Below are positions 46,967-55,181 of a stretch of DNA of 64,000 nt, piece after piece; position 1 is the stretch's first letter; each line of letters starts with the position of its first letter. The notes beneath the pieces were generated by a model. The model was not told where the DNA came from, made no database searches, and saw only the letters and a list, made by a program, of their open reading frames with translations. This DNA comes from DASUFE01 sp036274675. GTDB lineage: Bacteria; Pseudomonadota; Gammaproteobacteria; HTCC5015. Both the position numbers and the translations under genes were made by a program. The stretch is from the NCBI GenBank assembly GCA_036274675.1, contig DASUFE010000016.1, forward strand, positions 1-64,000. Reading direction: 5' to 3'.

Positions 46967-48754
46967 CTATTTGATCAGCAATATGGCTATGATCACGGCC
47001 AGGACGAAGGAAACGCCCTGCCAGAAACGGACGGGATTGCGTTCCAGCAGCGGACGCGATCTGATGCTCACGAACTCTTTGTTCGGATGGCGCAGATCGT
47101 ATATAAACTCGGACAACTCGCCGTAGCGCTTTAACGGATCCGGATGCACCGCCTTGCCGATCACGCCGTCCACCCAGGCCGGGATATCCCTGTCGTCGTT
47201 CAACAATGAATCGTACTTCAATTTGTGCTGCGCCGACCGGGTTCTGGCCCTGGCCACCCGCGCGCCGTAAGGGAGTCTTCCCGACAGCATCTGATAAGCG
47301 ATAACCCCGAGCGAAAACAGATCCGAGCGGATCGTACCCTCCTCGCCCAGGAAATACTCAGGCGCCGTGTACTGCGCGGTGCCCAGAGGATTCCGCTCCG
47401 CCCCGATGATTTCCTCGATGCCGGCGACGCGGGTCGAACCGAAATCGATAATTTTTACCGTACCGGTCTTGTCGATCATGATGTTGGCGGGCCGCAGATC
47501 CTGATGCAGCATTTCCATGCGATGGAACGCGCGCAGGCCTTTGGCGATCTGCTCGACAATGCCGCGCACCGTTTCGAGATCCGGCCGCGGATTGTCGATC
47601 ATCCATTGGGTGAGCGTCTGGCCGTCGATGAATTCCGTAACCGTATAAAGATAATTGCGCTTGCGGGTCTGCAGGCAGGGTTTCAACACGTATTCACTGT
47701 TGATGCGGCGCGCGACCCACTCTTCCAGCATGAACCGTTCCAGGTAGGACTTATCGCCCCGCAGGTCGATCGACGGTATTTTTATGATAATCGGGGCGTC
47801 GGTCACGCCGTCGGTCGCGAGGTACACATGACTGCGGCTGCTGGCGTGTAATTCCCTGATAATCCTGAAGCCGTCGAACATCATTCTTGCTTCCAGCAGC
47901 GGCGGCAGGGGCAGCTCGCTCAACTGGTGATAAAGACTGCTGGCGTCCTGGTCAGGCAGCTCGTCGATCCTGATAACCTGCACTGTGAGATTGTCCGTGC
48001 TGCCTTTTTCATAAGCCTCGGCCACGATAGCCTTCGCGGCGTATTCCAGATCGCGCACAGAACCGTTGAGGAGATTTTTTATGAACTGGGGGCTGGCGCA
48101 CTCATAAGCACCATCGGTGGCGAACAAAAAGAAGTCGCCCTCCTCCACCTGCAGAGCCCGGTAGTCGGGTTCAAGCAGCGGGCTAATACCCAGGGCGCGG
48201 CCGAGATAGCTCTCCTCCCGCGATATCCGCACCCGATGATCGTTGGTCAGTTGCTCCAGAGAGCCGTCACGCAGACGGTAGATACGCGCATCGCCCACGT
48301 GGAAAAGGTGGGCCATGGTGGATTTGATCACCATTGCGCTCAAGGTGCAGACATAACCGCGGTCCTTGTCATAACGATACTGGCTTTGCTGGGTCTGGGA
48401 GTAAAGCCAGGAATTGATCGCCTTCAACACGCATTCCGCTGATTTCTTTACGGACCAGGCTTCGGAGGTGCAGAAATAATCCTCGAGGAATCCGGTGACG
48501 GCAGCCCGGCTCGCGGCCTGGCTCAGCTCGCTGCTGCTGATCCCGTCAGCCAGGGCGATGGCGATTCCCTTCGAACTCAGCAATGGTTCCGCCGGCGTAC
48601 AGACGCCGTGAAAGTCCTGGTTGGTTTCCTTGCGGCCCTTATCCGAATATTGCCCGACGGATATTTTCAAACGTCTGGATACGGATACAGCCGGAAAAGT
48701 CTCAGCCGCCGCAAGCGGCTGAGACTCCAGGTTGATTGTTGCGGAATCGCTCAA
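46967..48754 (-). CDS. Bifunctional PP2C phosphatase / Ser-Thr protein kinase, membrane anchored
   Basis: A 595-residue fusion. Residues about 30-265 are a PP2C phosphatase: SVGQYSDKGRKETNQDFHG, ALADGISSSE, HVGDARIYRLRDG, LFATDGAYE and STDNLTVQV, supplying the metal-binding aspartates. Residues about 290-560 are a eukaryotic-type kinase: lysine in PIIIKIPSID, catalytic loop HQDLRPANIMID, and DFGSTR. A C-terminal helix (WQGVSFVLAVIIAILLI) anchors it, with the catalytic parts in the cytoplasm. It overlaps the nirC-like gene by 4 bp. In Pseudomonas a similar fusion lies among nitrate-assimilation genes, so a role in controlling nitrite uptake is a reasonable inference. Confidence 0.95.
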   Translation of the reverse strand: MSDSATINLESQPLAAAETFPAVSVSRRLKISVGQYSDKGRKETNQDFHGVCTPAEPLLSSKGIAIALADGISSSELSQAASRAAVTGFLEDYFCTSEAWSVKKSAECVLKAINSWLYSQTQQSQYRYDKDRGYVCTLSAMVIKSTMAHLFHVGDARIYRLRDGSLEQLTNDHRVRISREESYLGRALGISPLLEPDYRALQVEEGDFFLFATDGAYECASPQFIKNLLNGSVRDLEYAAKAIVAEAYEKGSTDNLTVQVIRIDELPDQDASSLYHQLSELPLPPLLEARMMFDGFRIIRELHASSRSHVYLATDGVTDAPIIIKIPSIDLRGDKSYLERFMLEEWVARRINSEYVLKPCLQTRKRNYLYTVTEFIDGQTLTQWMIDNPRPDLETVRGIVEQIAKGLRAFHRMEMLHQDLRPANIMIDKTGTVKIIDFGSTRVAGIEEIIGAERNPLGTAQYTAPEYFLGEEGTIRSDLFSLGVIAYQMLSGRLPYGARVARARTRSAQHKLKYDSLLNDDRDIPAWVDGVIGKAVHPDPLKRYGELSEFIYDLRHPNKEFVSIRSRPLLERNPVRFWQGVSFVLAVIIAILLIK

Positions 48755-49587
48755 GCGGCGGCGCGGATGCGGTTCGGAAGCGCATTACGCCTGGGCGCTG
48801 TTCTTATATGAGTGCTGTACAAGGTCAGCCCCGTGAAGGTGAGTCCTCCGACCAGATTTCCCAGAACAGTGGGGATCTCGTTCCAGATGAAATAATCCGT
48901 AATCGAGAACTCGCCGCCCATGATAAGCGCCGAAGGAAATAAAAACATATTGACGATCGAGTGCTCGAAGGTCATGCCGAAAAAGATCGTAACAGGCATC
49001 CACATCGCGATCACCTTGCCGCCGACCGTGGTCGAAACCATCGCGCCCACCACGCCGGTGGAGACCATCCAGTTGCAGAGCATGCCGCGGATGAACAAGG
49101 TCAGCATTCCGGCCGCCCCCCACTGGGCATACCCCAGGGTGCGGTTAACTCCGATACTGGCTATTGCTTTACCGACCGCATTCGGCTCTGTCGAGAAGCC
49201 GTAAGTGCAGATAATGGACATAAAAACGGCCACCGTAAATGCGCCCAGGAAATTGCCGGTGAAGACGATGCCCCAGTTCTTCAAAATCCCGCCTATTGTT
49301 ACGCCGGGACGTTTGTCGAGCCATGCCAGTGGCGATAAAACAAATACGCCGGTCAGCAGGTCGAAACCCAGCAAATACAGAGTACAGAAACCGGCGGGGA
49401 ACAGAACCGCGCCGAGGATGGGATTGCCCGTCTGAACGGTGACGGTAACCGCAAAGGCGGCGCCCAGCGTAAGAATTGCTCCGGCCATATATGCTCTGAT
49501 CAAGGCATCTCTTGCCGCCATGAAAACCTTTGATTCGCCGGCATCGATCATTTTTGTAACAAATTCCGAAGGGACCAGGTACGACAT
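48751..49587 (-). CDS. nirC: Formate/nitrite transporter family channel (NirC-like)
   Basis: A 278-residue membrane protein of the FNT family with six predicted helices. Visible features are GAVLFPAGFCTLYLLGFDLLTG (in part), NWGIVFTGNFLGAFTV, RGMLCNWMVSTGVVGAM, and the half-helix FEHSIVNMFLFPSALIMGG that carries the family's central His (FGMTFEHSIVNM). Pairing with the kinase-phosphatase gene favours nitrite over formate as substrate, but sequence alone does not decide. GGAGAA lies 7 bp before the ATG, and a two-hairpin leader lies upstream. Confidence 0.93.
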   Translation of the reverse strand: MSYLVPSEFVTKMIDAGESKVFMAARDALIRAYMAGAILTLGAAFAVTVTVQTGNPILGAVLFPAGFCTLYLLGFDLLTGVFVLSPLAWLDKRPGVTIGGILKNWGIVFTGNFLGAFTVAVFMSIICTYGFSTEPNAVGKAIASIGVNRTLGYAQWGAAGMLTLFIRGMLCNWMVSTGVVGAMVSTTVGGKVIAMWMPVTIFFGMTFEHSIVNMFLFPSALIMGGEFSITDYFIWNEIPTVLGNLVGGLTFTGLTLYSTHIRTAPRRNALPNRIRAAA

Positions 49588-49647
49588 GATATTTCTCCAT
49601 TCTCCAGGTGGAAGTGCAACGCGACATGCTTACGCAACAAACGTACC

Positions 49648-49690
49648 AAAAAAGACTGGCCGGCCTAAACCGTTGATCGGCCGGTCTTTT
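49648..49690 (-). terminator. Intrinsic terminator-like hairpin 60 bp upstream of nirC
   Basis: On the minus strand AAAAGACCGGCCG (49678-49690) pairs with CGGCCAGTCTTTT (49650-49662), a 13-bp stem with one G-T pair, ending in six T. It lies about 60 bp before the nirC start. It either ends the DUF1499 transcript or attenuates nirC. Confidence 0.75.
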
Positions 49691-49748
49691 CAATATCAGA
49701 GGAGAGACTTTCGTAGAAGATCGCCAAAACCCGGTATCATTCTGGTGC

Positions 49749-49781
49749 GGCTCACGGTACTTTGATCGCTGTCCGTGAGCC
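49749..49781 (-). promoter_or_regulatory. Perfect 9-bp hairpin upstream of the nirC terminator
   Basis: GGCTCACGG and CCGTGAGCC form a perfect 9-bp stem with a 15-nt loop and no T-run. Its position about 60 bp upstream of the T-tailed hairpin is what one expects of the first stem in an antitermination leader. The classic ANTAR hexaloop was not found. Confidence 0.5.
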
Positions 49782-49887
49782 AACTTTGTGCTTGTCGCCC
49801 AATGAATGAATGCGATACGGCGACGAAGCGGCAATCCAGTTCTTCCCGCGTCGGCGTCGCCTTGAGTCTAACGGGAGATTTTGTGCG

Positions 49888-50346
49888 CTACTTCAGCGCA
49901 TCCACGAATGCAGCCCGCAGTTTTTCGACGCGCTCGCGGTTTATTCCGAAATCAGAATAGCCCGCCCGCGAGGCGGAGCGCACCTGGATCACTCTGTGCG
50001 CCGCATCCAACCTGAATTCCACATCGTCGACGAAACGGAATATCCGGCTGGTAAAGGTCGCCCATAGATAACCGTCACGATCTTCGCGGATGCTGCCGCC
50101 GTTCCGCTCCACCGCCTGCAGCAACAAGCTCCAGGCCCGGTCCGGCGCACCCTCGAACCGAAGCGCTTCGATGCGGGAAGCAGCCGTGTCGTTCTCACTG
50201 ACCACGCAGTTCGGACTGTCCGGGCATGGCCGCAACTTGCCGCCCGCCAGGCCGGTTTTAGGCGGAGGCGAGGTCAGGGACTTGAAAGCAAGAAAAACGA
50301 CGGGGGCCAGCACCAGGGCCAGCACGATATAAAGCAGTGTTTTCAT
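49888..50346 (-). CDS. DUF1499 domain protein
   Basis: A 152-residue protein with an N-terminal membrane anchor (LLYIVLALVLAPVVFLAF) followed by the DUF1499 domain: GGKLRPCPDSPNCVVSEN, WSLLLQAVERNGGSIRED, YLWATFTSRIFRFVDDVEF and RSASRAGYSDFGINR. The CPxSPNCV and SRxGxxDxGxNR motifs are family hallmarks. Function is unknown. It follows the SET-domain gene by 26 bp on the same strand. Confidence 0.93.
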   Translation of the reverse strand: MKTLLYIVLALVLAPVVFLAFKSLTSPPPKTGLAGGKLRPCPDSPNCVVSENDTAASRIEALRFEGAPDRAWSLLLQAVERNGGSIREDRDGYLWATFTSRIFRFVDDVEFRLDAAHRVIQVRSASRAGYSDFGINRERVEKLRAAFVDALK

Positions 50347-50372
50347 TCGCTTCCCTGCAAAATGCGCATCGA

Positions 50373-51002
50373 TTATTTAAAAGTGAATTCAAAAGAATGG
50401 ACTTGCGCTTTTCCCGAAGGGCGCCACTTGCGGGTCAGTATGGGGCGATAGTCGCCGCTGCCGGCGAGGTACGCTTCGACTTCGCCGCGAATGCCGGCGT
50501 CCATAACCGGCCATAACGGTTGCCTCAAGCGCGGAACCTCCTTGAGCGCGTCCACTATCCAGCCATCCCACAGCATATGGTAATGATCGATATCGCAGGC
50601 GCGGAGCATGCCGCGACATTGCCGGCAGCCGCATCCGATTGCGTATTCCAACTGGATATTGAGCACGCCGTACTCGGTGGTAAGCTCCTCGCCGGCTTTG
50701 ATATCGCGAAGCGCGATCTCAAAACCGTAAGCAGTGCCGATGGTGTTGCATTCGCAACTGTGATTCATGTATTTCGCATGATCCCAGCTGACGATGAGAT
50801 TGCCCTGTGCATCCACATAGGAATACTTCTCGACCGCCGCTTTCTGGGCTGTGTCCAGTGCATTGAAATCGCGCGGCGCCAGCTTCTGCTCCAGTGGGTC
50901 GCGCACATAAATGAGAGTGCCTTTCGGAATATCCGCGGTCGCGAACACTCCGAGTCCGATCTGTTCGCTGACAAACTTAATGGCGGTATCTGGATGAATC
51001 AT
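50373..51002 (-). CDS. SET-domain protein (putative lysine methyltransferase)
   Basis: A 209-residue protein with a compact SET domain: GLGVFATADIPKGTLIYV (SET-I start), YMNHSCECNT (the NHSC SAM-binding core), GEELTTEYG (the catalytic Tyr region) and a cysteine cluster CGCRQCRG that resembles a post-SET zinc site. SET enzymes transfer methyl groups from SAM to lysine side chains. The bacterial target is unknown. Its 5' end overlaps the YkvA-like gene by 26 bp in another frame, so the two are coupled. Confidence 0.9.
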   Translation of the reverse strand: MIHPDTAIKFVSEQIGLGVFATADIPKGTLIYVRDPLEQKLAPRDFNALDTAQKAAVEKYSYVDAQGNLIVSWDHAKYMNHSCECNTIGTAYGFEIALRDIKAGEELTTEYGVLNIQLEYAIGCGCRQCRGMLRACDIDHYHMLWDGWIVDALKEVPRLRQPLWPVMDAGIRGEVEAYLAGSGDYRPILTRKWRPSGKAQVHSFEFTFK

Positions 51003-51363
51003 TCTTTATTTCTTCGCTCCCGAACAGTTCGCCCGCCTTGGCTCTGGCTTTTGCCGCATGCTCCGGCTTGATGCTCTTGATAACCGCGGCCATGGCCGAT
51101 GCCAGGGCGCCAAAATCGTCGGCGTACCCGCCCGGTATGAAATCCGGGATCAGGTCCACCGGCACCACGAAATACACCAGCGCGCCACCGATCACCGCTT
51201 TCGCCCAGCGCGGGGTATCCCCGTCCATCAACGCATAATAAAGCTGCAGCGCGTACTCGATCACCTGCCGGCCCGCGGCTCGGGCATAGTGGCTCAACTT
51301 GGACCAGAACGCCGCCTCGGAAAAATTTCTATGGATTATTTTTCTATTGGTCATTATGGCCAT
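50977..51363 (-). CDS. YkvA-like DUF1232 membrane protein
   Basis: A 128-residue protein with the DUF1232 domain: DGDTPRWAKAVIGGALVYFV followed by VPVDLIPDFIPGGYADDFGA. The first part is a membrane helix and the second the conserved DLIPDFIP-G-x-x-DD loop. Function is unknown. It lies upstream of, and overlaps, the SET-domain gene. The ATG at 51363 or 51354 could start translation. Confidence 0.9.
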   Translation of the reverse strand: MAIMTNRKIIHRNFSEAAFWSKLSHYARAAGRQVIEYALQLYYALMDGDTPRWAKAVIGGALVYFVVPVDLIPDFIPGGYADDFGALASAMAAVIKSIKPEHAAKARAKAGELFGSEEIKNDSSRYRH

Positions 51364-51535
51364 CGGGCACCTCCGGAATCAGACTGCGCCGCGGATGCAG
51401 GCAGCTCGAGCGGTCAATTTAGCAAACCCCGCCGGCTTCGACAAATCCCGGGAAATACCCCCGCACAAATGCCTGTAACCCGGAAACATGCCGGGTTTTA
51501 GCGTGCGCTCCAGGCACAAATGCATCGAAAGACGA

Positions 51536-51853
51536 TCACTCCTTGATGAAGGAGCAGCAGTAATCGCTCAGCTTTTTGACTTTCATGGTGAATTTCGAAT
51601 TCGCGGCCACCTGGAAGGACTCGCCTCCCTTGACTGCCTTCCAGCCCTTGGCGCCCGGCAGTGACACATCAAGCTCACCGCTCATGATCTCCATGATTTC
51701 GGCGTCACCCGTGCTGAATTCATATTCACCCGGCTGCATGATGCCCAGGGTTTTCTTGGAACCATCGGGAAAAATCACGGAACGGCTGGTGACCTTGCCA
51801 TCGAAGTAGATATTGGCTTTCTTGACTACGCTCACGTTCTTGAACTCGGACAT
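51536..51853 (-). CDS. ppnP: Pyrimidine/purine nucleoside phosphorylase
   Basis: PpnP (YaiE) is a small cupin-fold phosphorylase with broad nucleoside range. The 105 residues match the family: NVSVVKKANIYFDGKVTSR, FPDGSKKTLGIMQPGEYEF, and GGESFQVAANSKFTMKV near the C-terminus. It is a monocistronic-looking gene between a Cys-rich lipoprotein gene and the YkvA-like gene. Confidence 0.95.
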   Translation of the reverse strand: MSEFKNVSVVKKANIYFDGKVTSRSVIFPDGSKKTLGIMQPGEYEFSTGDAEIMEIMSGELDVSLPGAKGWKAVKGGESFQVAANSKFTMKVKKLSDYCCSFIKE

Positions 51854-51937
51854 ATAGGCTCCGCGCGGTTTTGGAGCTGCGCATGATATAGAAAAAAAGG
51901 CTTCTAACCAAGAACCGGGCCACGCGGAAAACCGGAT

Positions 51938-52324
51938 TTAATAAGGCGGGAAAGTGCAGCCTTCAACGCATTCCCCCTCGCTCACCAGGTGGCAATCGTC
52001 GTAAAGCGTCTCGTTGTTGGCCGTAGCAACCGCGTTGGCGCAGGCGACGGAGCGCATGGCTTCACAACTCTGCCGGCTGCCGCTGCATATCGGACCCGCC
52101 GCAGTCCGGCCCGGGCGTTCCACTGTCTCAGACCGGTTTACGCTGACATTGGTGCAGTCCATGGTGCAATTATGCGACCAGCCCTGCCGATGAGACTGCG
52201 GCTGAGCAGAAATCTGCGCCGGCGGCGCCTGTTCCTCCTGTCCGCATGCAGCAAGTCCCGCAACCAGCGCGACAGCAAATGCACCGGCAACCATCCTTGA
52301 CCTGTTAAATGGATAAACTTGCAT
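51938..52324 (-). CDS. Small Cys-rich predicted lipoprotein
   Basis: A 128-residue protein with a hydrophobic leader and lipobox-like GLAACG (AFAVALVAGLAACGQ). The mature part is short and has eight or more cysteines in pairs (CTMDCTN; CSGSRQSCEAMRSVACANAV; CHLVSEGECVEGCTF), suggesting disulfides. I do not recognise the family. The DNA between it and the downstream ppnP gene holds nothing else. Confidence 0.7.
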   Translation of the reverse strand: MQVYPFNRSRMVAGAFAVALVAGLAACGQEEQAPPAQISAQPQSHRQGWSHNCTMDCTNVSVNRSETVERPGRTAAGPICSGSRQSCEAMRSVACANAVATANNETLYDDCHLVSEGECVEGCTFPPY

Positions 52325-52878
52325 ACCCGTCTCCTTGTATATTGTTATGCGCGAGAGTGCTGCCGCGAGCCGTGCGCCCCTTCAATCCATCGGCACGCAC
52401 CCGCGGATGGCCTGGAAGTATAAGGCCGAGTAAACCGATTTCAAGGGATTAATTCCCCGAGTTTGCTTCAGGCCATCCCTTAGAAGCCCGGGACTCTCAC
52501 AACAGGCACATTTGACTTTGCTTCCGGCATACGCTTGCTTGCCCCCGGTCGCATAACTGTCGCGAAGAACGTTGGCGAAGCCCTGCGTAAAAAGGTTCGC
52601 CGAACTGCTCTTGAGCCTGAATCAGGGCTGTGAGAATTTCAATGCGTGCCTGGTCGAGGCATTGCAACCCATGCCATCCAGTCAGTGACGCCAAGACGGG
52701 ATTTTTCGAGATGCCGCGTACACTCCGTCATATGGCGCGTGCGGCAAGCCGATGGCGCCCGGTATATGCTCGCGTGCACAGGCTTTTCACGAAACTCGCT
52801 TCGAGCACTATATGATTTGCTTGCCGGACTGACGACCTCCCCCAGATCCCAGAATCGGTTTCAAACCGTTTAAATAAC
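52325..52878. other. Intergenic region with degenerate repeat words
   Basis: About 550 bp without a supported gene. The stretch 52581-52695 shares words with the array next to tRNA-Leu: CCCTGCGTAAAAA at 52581 and GCCATCCAGTCAGTGACGCC near 52673. A minus frame at 52497-52694 follows these words and is not a convincing gene. Confidence 0.5.
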
Positions 52879-53574
52879 TCAACCTTGCAGCGTTGGAAAA
52901 AGCCGCCGGATAGTGCGCGCGCAATCACCCGGCCTCGAAGGCAATATAAGATGCGGACCCTCGATTTTAAATAACTTAAGATCGCTGAAATGCGCGCCGA
53001 ACTGGCGGAACTTTGCAGCGGCGATCAGGCTGTCCTGTGTGGACTGTATATACAACGCCGGCACATCAGTGCGGCCCTGCTGCGGACGCAGACGCCGGAT
53101 GGCGCGGATGCGGGCCTTGATGATGTCCGCGGGCACGCCGCCGACCACTTGCTGAACCCAGTCCATCGTTCTATCCGAAGCCAATGACCCGGCCAGCAGC
53201 CAGCGCAGGATCATGCGGCCGAGCCGCGTCGGCACCGTCTTTTTCAGCGGCAGCATCAGCCCGAGCGTTGTCGCCCACCAGGCTGGAGGAGATAAAAACG
53301 TCGCCACGAATACCACGCCCTTCAATCGCGGCAGGCCCCGTAAAGCGAGATTGGCGCCGATCGGCCCGCCGAAGGATTCGGCCAGCAGTACATAATCGCG
53401 ATTCACGGGGAGCTGCTGCGCCACGTATTCGGTGAGAGCCGCGTAATCCTGCGGCCCGGCCTGTGGCAGCGAAATGACCTCCGCCCGGTCACGCCCGTAA
53501 ATATCCAGAAAAGGTTTGAAAAACTCGCCCGTGCCGTCGAGGCCGGGTATCAGAACCAGCGTCATAAAATCCAT
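52879..53574 (-). CDS. Alpha/beta hydrolase
   Basis: A 231-residue alpha/beta-hydrolase-fold protein. The oxyanion-hole segment LVLIPGLDGTGEFFKPFL, the nucleophile elbow LLAESFGGPIGANLAL (catalytic Ser), a late Asp in LYIQSTQDSLI and a late His in IEGPHLILPSRP form the catalytic triad. A hydrophobic lid follows the nucleophile. The substrate is unknown. It stands alone on the minus strand. The second Met (four residues in) is an equally good start. Confidence 0.9.
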   Translation of the reverse strand: MDFMTLVLIPGLDGTGEFFKPFLDIYGRDRAEVISLPQAGPQDYAALTEYVAQQLPVNRDYVLLAESFGGPIGANLALRGLPRLKGVVFVATFLSPPAWWATTLGLMLPLKKTVPTRLGRMILRWLLAGSLASDRTMDWVQQVVGGVPADIIKARIRAIRRLRPQQGRTDVPALYIQSTQDSLIAAAKFRQFGAHFSDLKLFKIEGPHLILPSRPGDCARTIRRLFPTLQG

Positions 53575-53739
53575 GCTCTGTCATGAAGCCCGCATAGAAT
53601 ACCATTTCCCCGGTCTCGCTATGTAGTTATGACTGCCTGGCAGGATCCCTGGCCTCCGCACCAGTAATTTCTCTCTTCGGAAACTGCTGAACGATACAGG
53701 CAGGATCAGTATCGCGGGCCTGAACCACACTGCTTGAAC

Positions 53740-54153
53740 TCAGTGCACCGACTGCCTGTGAAAGGCTTGCGAAGCCGAGTCCCATTTAATGATGAAATTG
53801 TCCGAAGCAGACTTCCCCTTGTTGCGCATGTACGTCAGGGTCACATGATCTGCCGCCAGTTCCGCTATCTTATAGCCATAGAAACCCGGATCATATATTT
53901 CTTTTTCCAGCTCGCCCCGGCTGTAGAAAATGGCATTATCGATTCTGTACAAAACCTCTTCCTGCTTGGCCGCCGCCTTCACAATTTTCAACGAGTCGAA
54001 TATTTCGCGGGAGATGTATCTGACCTGCAACTGCCCGAGCAATGTCCCACTCTTACTCTTGAATTCATGTATTGTCATGAACCCATCATCCTGCGCACCC
54101 GCGATGGGTATGCCCGAAAGCAATAATGCAACAGCCATAATATAGCGTTTCAT
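53740..54153 (-). CDS. Small secreted protein of unknown function
   Basis: The start at 54153 (MKRYIMAVALLLSGIPIAGAQ) gives a clean signal peptide; the frame is open to 54168. The mature protein of about 115 residues has FMTIHEFKSKSGTLLGQL, YRIDNAIFYSRGELEKEI and YGYKIAELAADHVTLTYMR. I do not recognise the family. It lies downstream of the frame-disrupted gene at 54264-54890 on the same strand. Confidence 0.7.
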   Translation of the reverse strand: MKRYIMAVALLLSGIPIAGAQDDGFMTIHEFKSKSGTLLGQLQVRYISREIFDSLKIVKAAAKQEEVLYRIDNAIFYSRGELEKEIYDPGFYGYKIAELAADHVTLTYMRNKGKSASDNFIIKWDSASQAFHRQSVH

Positions 54154-54263
54154 ATTAAATTCCCTCAACTAACCCGAGCCATTAAGGGGTTAGTATGAAA
54201 ACGATTGAGTGAGTTCACTGAGAATCGATGGGCGGGAAGACCCCTCACGGCAGCGAATAGCCC

Positions 54264-54890
54264 TCAATGATTCTTGATCATCGTGCTTCTAATTTCATTT
54301 ATCAGCCTGGCTGAGGTTTCGGGCACGAATTCCATGGAATCATCCGGCCGGACACCATCCTTTGCCCGTTTCATGCACCCAATACTGGCCATCCGTGTTG
54401 CATAGACCAAGTGTATAAACCGTGGAAACCATATTGTCCGCCATATATGCTTTCCGCTTTATGCCGGTCATTTTCCCTTGCAGGTCGGGACAGAGAATCG
54501 GATACGCATTGAAATACTTGAGAGACGATCCATAATATTCGCCGGTATTAAAATAGTCGCCGTATAACTCGAAATAGGTGGTGAGGAATGATGTTTATAT
54601 TCCGCCTCCAGAAACAACAATTCCGACTCGACCGCCAGCAGGTATAACGTGGTCTTCTTCCAGGGACATGGAACCCCGTCACCGGACATCGGCGGCTGCA
54701 ACCATTCATTGAATGATTCGTCCGCAGAAATGCGCTCCTGGATATTTTTAATCGGTTTCATATAAACCCGGCTGCCATCGTACGGCCATCGCAGGTACTC
54801 AAGGCCGCGCCCGGGATAAAACTCCCTGCTATCGGCCCTGCCATTGAAAAGATATCTGCTTTTATAAAAAGCCAAACGAGGTGAACTCAT
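54264..54890 (-). pseudogene. Frame-disrupted gene of unknown function, about 206 codons
   Basis: The first 100 codons read normally (MSSPRLAFYKSRYLFNGRAD ... LLFLEAEYK), then the frame runs into an early stop at 54468. From about 54595 the -1 frame reads a protein-like sequence (TSFLTTYFELYGDYFNTGEY ... ILCPDLQGKMTG ... NTDGQYWVHETGKGWCPAG). After that frame's stop near 54337 the original frame continues MEFVPETSARLINEIRSTMI up to a stop at 54264. A one-base loss in the A-rich TATAAAC and a compensating change near 54337 would restore one protein. This may be a true pseudogene or sequence errors. I do not recognise the family. Confidence 0.65.
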
Positions 54891-55080
54891 TATTAGATAT
54901 CCCCCGTACTTTGTAGGATCCGGGGTCTCAGAGTTGTGATACTGGAGTGCTAATAGCCCTATTTACAGAAACGCCCCTTTATCCAGCAGACGAATAATTA
55001 ATTTTCTTTGTGCCTTTGTGCCTTGTGAGAGAATTTCTTTTCTTATATTTCCTGTTTTTACGCACGTTCTCCGAACATGC

Positions 55081-55108
55081 CTCTGCGTCTCTGCGTCCCT
55101 GCGAGAGG
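55081..55108. repeat. CTCTGCG-type repeat arm with a related arm at 55007
   Basis: CTCTGCGTCTCTGCGTCCCT continues into GCGAGAGG and matches the arms at 37077 and 57228. A second stretch at 55007-55032 (TTTGTGCCTTTGTGCCTTGT, then GAGAGA) has the same layout in the same orientation. Confidence 0.5.
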
Positions 55109-55128
55109 TCTTTTATAAAAATAAAAAA

Positions 55129-55154
55129 GCCCGACCTATTGCGATAGGCCGGGC
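55129..55154 (-). terminator. Rho-independent terminator after the CBM3 gene
   Basis: GCCCG-CCTAT pairs with ATAGG-CGGGC (one A-C mismatch, 4-nt loop), followed on the minus strand by six T. It lies about 30 bp downstream of the CBM3 gene stop codon. Confidence 0.9.
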
Positions 55155-55181
55155 TTCCTTACCCATATTGCTCCGGGGGAA

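Larger units (their letters stand above)
49588..49887 (-). other. Leader and intergenic region upstream of nirC
   Basis: About 300 bp between the DUF1499 gene and nirC. It carries two strong hairpins (49749-49781 and 49650-49690) read in the nirC direction. No gene is seen. Confidence 0.6.

Noticed and set aside
49749..49781. Definite ANTAR target hairpin
   Set aside because: The loop is 15 nt and not the hexaloop with fixed A1 and G4, so only a general attenuator is proposed.
52497..52694. 65-residue minus-strand gene
   Set aside because: It follows the degenerate repeat words and has no ribosome-binding site or family resemblance.
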